DNA from: Caldithrix sp.
Lineage (GTDB): Bacteria; KSB1; UBA2214; DYKH01
DNA: 10,952 nt
Direction of reading: 5' to 3'
Assembly: GCA_020722685.1 (NCBI GenBank)
Contig: DYKH01000091.1
Span: forward strand, 1-10,952
Numbering within the stretch: the stretch's first letter is position 1; each line of letters begins with the position of its first letter. Below are positions 6,718 to 10,952 of the stretch, piece after piece. The translations under genes and the position numbers were made by a program. The notes beneath the pieces are model-generated. The model searched no databases. It saw nothing but the letters and a program-made list of their open reading frames with translations, and had not been told where the DNA came from.

Positions 6718-7293
6718 GTGAGAAAAGCTCTGTTACTATTATCTATCCTACTTCTGTTCCTGGGCTGGAGTCATGCCGCCGAAATCCAGGTGGACAAAAC
6801 TCAGAAGAACCTGGTAAAATTCATCTCGGATGCACCCATCGAGGACTTTGACGGGACGACCGACAAAATCGATGGCTATGCCGTCTGGGAAGGGAATGAT
6901 CCACTGCAAAAAAGCGAAATCTATTTTGAAGTGGATCTCGCTTCCATCGATACCGGCATCGGCCTGCGCAACCGCCACATGCGTGAGCGTTATTTGGAGA
7001 CAGACAAATATCCCCGCGCCGAGTACACGGGCAAGCTGACCAAGGCGGAGAAGCAGTCCGAGACCGTTTACAAGGTAAGGACGGAGGGGAAAATGTCCAT
7101 CCATGGCGTCGATAACCCCTTCACCGCCGATGGTACAGTGACGGTGGACGGGCAGCTTTTTCGCGTACAGGTAAGGTTTCCCATCAAACTATCCGACTAC
7201 AGAATCAGCATCCCAAAAATCATGTTCTACAAGATTGATGAGACAATGGATCTGCAACTGGACTTTTATCTCAGAAAAATAAAGGAACAATAA
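6718..7293 (+). CDS. YceI-family exported lipocalin-fold protein
   Basis: A 191-residue precursor from GTG 6718. It has a classic signal peptide (Arg2-Lys3, long leucine core, likely cleavage after 'SHA', residue 20), so the mature protein is periplasmic or secreted. The body matches YceI: an N-terminal 'VDKTQKNLVKFISDAP', a central 'DTGIGLRNRHMRERYL' with 'DKYPRAEYTGKL', 'GKMSIHGVDNPF', and the closing 'FPIKLSDYRISIP'. YceI proteins form an extended beta-barrel that binds long isoprenoid or lipid ligands; their physiological role is mostly undefined. The gene is 9 nt before the DUF5777 barrel gene, so the two are probably one operon, and a connection to respiratory or envelope redox functions is suggested by the cytochromes downstream. 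Family call firm, ligand unknown. Confidence 0.88.
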   Translation: MRKALLLLSILLLFLGWSHAAEIQVDKTQKNLVKFISDAPIEDFDGTTDKIDGYAVWEGNDPLQKSEIYFEVDLASIDTGIGLRNRHMRERYLETDKYPRAEYTGKLTKAEKQSETVYKVRTEGKMSIHGVDNPFTADGTVTVDGQLFRVQVRFPIKLSDYRISIPKIMFYKIDETMDLQLDFYLRKIKEQ

Positions 7294-7302
7294 GGAGACT
7301 CC

Positions 7303-8163
7303 ATGAGAAAGACGTTATGGATTGGCATGATCTGGCTGTTGGGCGCGACCGCTGTTTTGGCGCAAGGGTCGCGGTCCAGTTGGAAGCGAAGCAGCCCGAC
7401 TTCTTTGGATTTGCAACTCTTTCATTCGACTCAGGTCGCCAATCTCAATACGGCGGAAACCCTGCAGCAAAGTGACATTTTGTTTGAAATTTCCCATCGT
7501 TTTTTTCCTCCAGTGAGCGAAGGCGGAGACGCCTTCTTCGGCCTTGACGGCCCAGTCAACATGCGCTTGGGGCTGGGCTACGCCGTCAGCAATCGCTTGT
7601 TGGTCACACTGGCCCGTGCGAACGTCAACGACAATGTGGATTTGTGGGTCAAATACAAAGCTTTGCAAATCCGCAGCAGCTCACTGCCGATGCTCATTGC
7701 CCTGCAGGCCGGCGGCGCGTGGAATACACAAAAGTACTTTGGTCGCGATCGCGGAGATTCCAGAAACTTCCAGTACTACGGTCAGGTCATCGCCAATACT
7801 CTGATCGCGAAAAAGCTGGGGATCGGCATTACACCCACCTATTTGCAGAACACACAGATCTTCAGCGCCGAGACAGAGCATTCCGTCACAATTGGCGCCT
7901 ATGCTCAGTACTTCATTTCCTTTGGCTGGGCGGTATTTGCCGAATGGAATCCCACCATTTCTGGCGCTCGTTATGAATACAACTCGTTCACCGCCGGACT
8001 GGAGTTGGAGACCGGAGGACATTTTTTCAAAATCATCTTGACGAATAATTCCTATATCAATCCGACCCAGTTTCAGGCCGGCGCCGACGTGCCCTTTGAC
8101 AGCGACAACTGGCGGCTCGGCTTTAATATCACCCGCCTGCTCAAGCTGAAAACCGGGCAATAA
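7303..8163 (+). CDS. DUF5777-type outer-membrane beta-barrel protein
   Basis: A 286-residue exported protein. AAGGAG precedes ATG 7303 at normal spacing. The signal peptide (residues 1-20, cleavage after 'VLA') is followed by a pattern I recognise from DUF5777 barrels: 'LFHSTQVANLNTAETL', 'ILFEISHRFFP', 'FFGLDGPVNMRLGLGYAV', 'VDLWVKYKAL', then repeated amphipathic strands with aromatic ends ('GAYAQYFISFGWAVFAEWNP', 'HFFKIILTNN') and a terminal 'WRLGFNITRLLKL'. This suggests a small barrel in the outer membrane. The role of the family is not established; members often sit next to YceI and cytochrome c genes, as here. It forms an operon with the YceI-like gene and ends 10 nt before a strong hairpin. 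The DUF number is from memory of motif similarity, not a search. Confidence 0.78.
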   Translation: MRKTLWIGMIWLLGATAVLAQGSRSSWKRSSPTSLDLQLFHSTQVANLNTAETLQQSDILFEISHRFFPPVSEGGDAFFGLDGPVNMRLGLGYAVSNRLLVTLARANVNDNVDLWVKYKALQIRSSSLPMLIALQAGGAWNTQKYFGRDRGDSRNFQYYGQVIANTLIAKKLGIGITPTYLQNTQIFSAETEHSVTIGAYAQYFISFGWAVFAEWNPTISGARYEYNSFTAGLELETGGHFFKIILTNNSYINPTQFQAGADVPFDSDNWRLGFNITRLLKLKTGQ

Positions 8164-8173
8164 AGCGAATCCA

Positions 8174-8206
8174 AGACCTGTGAGGTTATGTGAACCTCAC
8201 AGGTCT
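8174..8206. repeat. Perfect hairpin, 14-bp arms (AGACCTGTGAGGTT)
   Basis: The left arm 8174-8187 and right arm 8193-8206 are exact reverse complements around the 5-nt loop ATGTG. It starts 10 nt after the stop of the DUF5777-type gene. There is no T-run on either strand, so it is not a textbook intrinsic terminator. It may still end or protect the YceI/DUF5777 transcript, or be one copy of a dispersed palindromic repeat. Confidence 0.7.
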
Positions 8207-8295
8207 CATGCCTACTTAGCCGGCGATTTCAGTCGCAAGCTTGCCTCAGCACGCCGTGTGGCATTCCCCATTATCCCCGTTATCAAAAATCCGTC

Positions 8296-8324
8296 TTGAC
8301 TTTTCGTCTAAAATTGTTTATGAT
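8296..8324 (+). promoter_or_regulatory. Sigma70-like promoter of the superoxide reductase gene
   Basis: TTGACT (8296-8301), exactly 17 nt, then TATGAT (8319-8324): the best promoter match in the window. Transcription would start near 8331, giving a leader of about 45 nt. The rest of the 211-nt gap 8164-8374 holds only the hairpin at 8174-8206. Confidence 0.65.
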
Positions 8325-8374
8325 TTGTGCGCAATCCTACCGAGACTCCTAACCAATAGAAAGAGGAAATCGTG

Positions 8375-8749
8375 ATGGAAAAAACTCAAATCTATAAATG
8401 CGCCGTGTGCGGCAACATCATCGAAGTGCTGCATGTGGGCGGCGGTACGCTCACCTGCTGTGACCAACCGATGAATCTGCAATTAGAGAATACCGTGGAC
8501 GCATCGAAGGAAAAACACGTTCCGCAAATCAGCAAGAAAAACGCTTCCATCGAAGTCGCTGTCGGCAGCATATTGCACCCTATGGAAGACAAGCATTTTA
8601 TCCAGTGGATCGAGATCATCACGCCCACAAAAGTTCTACGCAAGATTTTGAAACCGGGAGAGCAACCCAAGACTTTTTTCCAGACAGACGAACAAGTGCT
8701 CAAAGTGCGAGAATACTGCAATCTTCACGGATTGTGGGCGGCCAAATAA
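8375..8749 (+). CDS. dfx: Desulfoferrodoxin (two-iron superoxide reductase)
   Basis: A 124-residue cytoplasmic protein that reduces superoxide to hydrogen peroxide without making oxygen, a defence of anaerobes and microaerophiles. The N-terminal desulforedoxin domain carries the Fe(Cys)4 ligands Cys9, Cys12, Cys28 and Cys29 ('CAVCG' and 'TCCDQPM'). The C-terminal neelaredoxin domain carries the catalytic site: Glu46-Lys47-His48 ('KEKHVP'), His68 ('HPM'), His74, and Cys115 with His118 ('YCNLHGLW'). All ligands are present, so it should be functional. ATG 8375 is preferred to the adjacent in-frame GTG 8372 because GAGG (8363-8366) is 8 nt upstream. It has its own promoter. Its electron donor (usually a rubredoxin) is not in the window. 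Its presence implies a mainly anaerobic lifestyle with oxygen exposure. Confidence 0.96.
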   Translation: MEKTQIYKCAVCGNIIEVLHVGGGTLTCCDQPMNLQLENTVDASKEKHVPQISKKNASIEVAVGSILHPMEDKHFIQWIEIITPTKVLRKILKPGEQPKTFFQTDEQVLKVREYCNLHGLWAAK

Positions 8750-8771
8750 ACAAGCGGTTTCCGGCAGAAAT

Positions 8772-8801
8772 TTGTACGGTTACCGTAAAAGAACTCATAA
8801 T
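8772..8801 (+). promoter_or_regulatory. Possible promoter with palindromic operator before the cytochrome operon
   Basis: TTGTAC (8772-8777), an 18-nt spacer and CATAAT (8796-8801) form a moderate -35/-10 pair. A perfect palindrome, TACGGT-T-ACCGTA (8775-8787), overlaps the -35 and the spacer, the usual place for a repressor or redox-regulator site. It lies in the 92-nt gap between the superoxide reductase and cytochrome genes. Confidence 0.4.
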
Positions 8802-8832
8802 CAACTGCACCTGCTTTATCAACGAAAGCTAC

Positions 8833-8838
8833 GGAGGT
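8833..8838 (+). promoter_or_regulatory. Ribosome binding site fixing the cytochrome start
   Basis: GGAGGT shortly before ATG 8842, directly ahead of a signal peptide. It rules against the much longer open frame that begins inside the superoxide reductase gene. Confidence 0.65.
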
Positions 8839-8841
8839 ACT

Positions 8842-10188
8842 ATGAGACACTTTTTGTTTATCGCATTGGTGATGCTTTGCGCTGTGGCTCACCTGTGGTC
8901 GCAAGAACTACCTTCCGGCGATGCCGCCAAGGGTAGCAAAAAGTACGATCAATACGAAAAGCCGACCGTTTGCAAAAGCTGCCACCCGGACATTTATCAG
9001 CAGTGGACGCAGGCCATGATGTCGCAGGCCTATACCCATCACTGGGATGAGATCGAGTATTTCGACCTCGCCGAAGCGCATGCGGAAAAAGTGCCCGCTA
9101 TCCGCGGCGCCATCGACGGCTGCAACGGCTGTCACGCACCTTTGGCTTTCTTGGCCGGCGAGGTCCCGCCGCCGCGACCGGATCAGAATTCCCGCGCGAA
9201 CGAAAGCGTGAGCTGTGAGGTCTGCCACACGATCAAAGGCTATGCCGGAGATCCGCCCAACGACTATAATTATGTTTCCGCGCCGGGACGAACCAAGTAC
9301 GGCGCCAAGCCGGGGTTAAGTTCGCCGCACCACGATACCGAGTATCTGGACCTTTTCACGCAAACCGAGCTTTGCGGCACCTGCCACAATGAAAGAAATC
9401 CATTCGGCATCTGGGTCAAATCAACGCAGATGGAGTGGAAGGAAGGTCCCTACGCGAAGGAAGGCGTTCCCTGCATGCAATGTCACATGCCCAAAGCTTT
9501 AGGGGAAAACGCCACCATGGCCAAAGAGGATATGGTAGCCCAGCATTTATTTCATGGCGCCCATGATCCGGGTAAACTTGCCGGGGCCATCGAGCTGCGC
9601 ATGCACCCGGAAGAACGGGAAGTCAAGCGAGGTGAGACGGCGGTTCTCAAAGTACAGCTTTTCAGCGCCAAGCCCGGCCACAAGTTTCCCACCGGCTCAG
9701 TGGAAGATCGCATCGTCTGGCTGCACGTCACTGCGGTGGATGCTGCCGGCAAGGAGTACCATTTGCCGGTGGACAAGAGGGGCTTTGCCGGCGAAGAATA
9801 TACCATTGCTTCCGACGCTTTGGCTTATCAGGATATGGGCATTCCCAAAGGTATTCCCAACTTTGCCGGTGTGCAGCGGGACGGCGTCCCCGTCGGTGAC
9901 CGTATCTTCCGTCAACCCTTCTTCGATCCCGACGGTAAGATGACCATCATGCAATGGAACACCAAATCCTTGGGTGTAGACTACCGGATCGGCCCGCGGG
10001 AAACGAAAATCGAGTCCTTTACCTGGCAGCTTCCCGATGATGTTCAGCCCGGCAAAGTCACTTTCAAGGCGCAGTTGAATTACCAGCGGTTAGTAAAGCC
10101 GGTAGCGGATTTTCTCGGCGTTCCGGCCGAAGAGAGTGAAATCGTCCCCGTTAATTTCGCAACAACTTGGATCGAAGTATACGAATAA
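8842..10188 (+). CDS. Exported five-heme cytochrome c with C-terminal beta domain
   Basis: A 448-residue precursor. The signal peptide (residues 1-20, 'MRHFLFIALVMLCAVAHLWS') sends it to the periplasm. Five CXXCH heme-binding motifs lie at residues 44-48, 94-98, 125-129, 178-182 and 211-215, all in the N-terminal half. 'SSPHHDTEY' (160-168) offers histidines that could be distal heme ligands. The arrangement resembles the cytochrome c554-like multiheme families. From about residue 235 the protein is heme-free and beta-rich, with the 'GHKFPTG' motif and 'IVWLHVTAVDAAGKEYH' seen in C-terminal domains of such cytochromes. It probably shuttles electrons between inner-membrane donors and an outer-membrane or terminal partner; no catalytic reaction can be assigned. 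It is 21 nt before the heme-barrel gene and very likely shares its transcript. Confidence 0.9.
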   Translation: MRHFLFIALVMLCAVAHLWSQELPSGDAAKGSKKYDQYEKPTVCKSCHPDIYQQWTQAMMSQAYTHHWDEIEYFDLAEAHAEKVPAIRGAIDGCNGCHAPLAFLAGEVPPPRPDQNSRANESVSCEVCHTIKGYAGDPPNDYNYVSAPGRTKYGAKPGLSSPHHDTEYLDLFTQTELCGTCHNERNPFGIWVKSTQMEWKEGPYAKEGVPCMQCHMPKALGENATMAKEDMVAQHLFHGAHDPGKLAGAIELRMHPEEREVKRGETAVLKVQLFSAKPGHKFPTGSVEDRIVWLHVTAVDAAGKEYHLPVDKRGFAGEEYTIASDALAYQDMGIPKGIPNFAGVQRDGVPVGDRIFRQPFFDPDGKMTIMQWNTKSLGVDYRIGPRETKIESFTWQLPDDVQPGKVTFKAQLNYQRLVKPVADFLGVPAEESEIVPVNFATTWIEVYE

Positions 10189-10209
10189 CGCTAAAGGAAG
10201 GACGTGATC

Positions 10210-10952
10210 ATGTATAAGCGCAAATTCGGTTTGTCAATTTGGTGCGTTGTCCTCATCCATATACTGTTTGTCGTTCCTGAAGCCGATGCCATTCCCGCCT
10301 TTGCCCGGCGCTATAACCTCTCCTGCAGTACCTGTCACGCTCCCATTCCCAAGCTCAAGCCGTATGGCGACGAGTTCGCCGGCAACGGCTTTATCATACC
10401 GGAAAACGAAAAAGAGCGGGACTATGTCACCGCCGGCGATGATTTGCTCTGGCTGAACAAAACCATACCCGTGGCCGTTCGGTTCGATGCTTTTGGCATC
10501 TACGAATCCGAGCAATTCGTCAAGAAAGACTTGCAGACGCCCTTTGGCCTCAAGCTACTTTCGGGTGGCGCACTTTCGAAAAAGATCGGTTACTATTTCT
10601 ACTTCTTCATGTCCGAGGCCGGCTCCATCGTCGGCATTGAGGATGCCTATATCCATTTCGATAATGTCTTCAACATTCCACTGGACATCATGGTCGGGCA
10701 GTTCCAAGTCTGCGATCCGCTGATGAAGCGCGAGCTACGCCTCTCCTTTGAAGATTATGCCATCTTTAAACACCGTGTGGGTATGTCGCGAGCCAACCTT
10801 GCCTATGATCGTGGCTTGATGCTCACCTACAGTCTGGAAAAGACCCAGACCGATTTCGTGGCCACCATCACCAATGGTAATGGTATTGAGCCGGCTGATG
10901 AAAGCTATGAAAAGTTCGACAATGACGATAACAAGAACTTTGGCCTGCGGGT
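10210..10952 (+). CDS. Mono-heme cytochrome/outer-membrane beta-barrel protein (partial)
   Basis: The gene is open to the right edge; 247 codons are visible and the C-terminus is missing. AAGGAAGG (10194-10201) lies 8 nt before ATG 10210. A signal peptide (likely cleavage after 'ADA', residue 27) is followed at once by 'IPAFARRYNLSCSTCH', one heme c site (Cys39, Cys42, His43), then 'KLKPYGDEFAGNGF'. The remainder has alternating aromatic strands typical of a porin-like barrel ('YYFYFFMSEAG', 'YIHFDNVFNIPLDIMVGQFQ') and the motif 'DPLMKRELRLSFEDY' (residues 176-190 region). The most likely arrangement is a barrel in the outer membrane with a heme domain on its periplasmic side, receiving electrons from the upstream five-heme cytochrome. 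I recognise this N-terminal heme plus barrel pattern from anaerobic, metal- or iron-cycling bacteria, but no function is established from sequence. Confidence 0.82.
   Translation, partial: MYKRKFGLSIWCVVLIHILFVVPEADAIPAFARRYNLSCSTCHAPIPKLKPYGDEFAGNGFIIPENEKERDYVTAGDDLLWLNKTIPVAVRFDAFGIYESEQFVKKDLQTPFGLKLLSGGALSKKIGYYFYFFMSEAGSIVGIEDAYIHFDNVFNIPLDIMVGQFQVCDPLMKRELRLSFEDYAIFKHRVGMSRANLAYDRGLMLTYSLEKTQTDFVATITNGNGIEPADESYEKFDNDDNKNFGLR

Noticed and set aside
8605..8841. N-terminal extension of the cytochrome reading frame into the superoxide reductase gene
   Set aside because: The real start at 8842 has GGAGGT and a signal peptide directly after it. The upstream part overlaps well-conserved superoxide reductase codons in another frame and has no family features.
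1..10952. CRISPR array, tRNA, rRNA, insertion sequence or att site
   Set aside because: No regularly spaced repeats, no tRNA-like cloverleaf with CCA or T-loop sequence, no transposase gene, and no long direct repeat flanking the toxin-antitoxin patch were seen by eye.

Overview
The window reads as a bacterial chromosome segment of moderate GC, densely coding, using the standard code with ATG and GTG starts and good Shine-Dalgarno sequences. The gene content suggests a Gram-negative organism of the Bacteroidota/Calditrichota/Ignavibacteriota (FCB-like) range: a DUF5777-type outer-membrane barrel, an exported YceI protein, a multiheme cytochrome c, a heme-carrying outer-membrane barrel, and a sialidase-like lipoprotein beside a GH38 enzyme. 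This placement is inference from families; no rRNA or phylogenetic marker is present.

Layout: (1) 4-1365 (+), an AGCS-family sodium:alanine/glycine symporter. (2) 1438-2116 (+), a two-gene cassette of a small putative antitoxin and an overlapping PIN-domain toxin; it is AT-richer than its surroundings and has its own promoter-like sequence. (3) 6362-2256 (-), a glycan block: a GH38 alpha-mannosidase-like protein followed by a lipoprotein with four sialidase Asp boxes. It is probably transcribed from a promoter at about 6434-6462, which has palindromes on both sides. (4) 6718-8163 (+), an exported YceI-like protein and a DUF5777 barrel, 9 nt apart and followed by a perfect 14-bp-arm hairpin. 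(5) 8375-8749 (+), a two-iron desulfoferrodoxin/superoxide reductase with a strong sigma70-like promoter. (6) 8842-10952 (+), an exported five-heme cytochrome c and, 21 nt later, a mono-heme cytochrome/beta-barrel protein that runs off the window.

Functionally, blocks 4-6 look like an electron-transfer and oxygen-stress module: an envelope lipocalin-fold protein, an outer-membrane barrel, a superoxide reductase, a periplasmic multiheme cytochrome and a barrel carrying its own heme at the periplasmic entrance. Block 3 looks like processing or uptake of mannose-containing or sialylated glycans.

The two most unusual points are the GH38 protein, where the position of the conserved catalytic/zinc-binding Asp is Phe134 although the surrounding motif and the other metal ligands are intact, and the heme-plus-barrel protein at the right edge. 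No tRNA, rRNA, CRISPR array or insertion sequence was seen.
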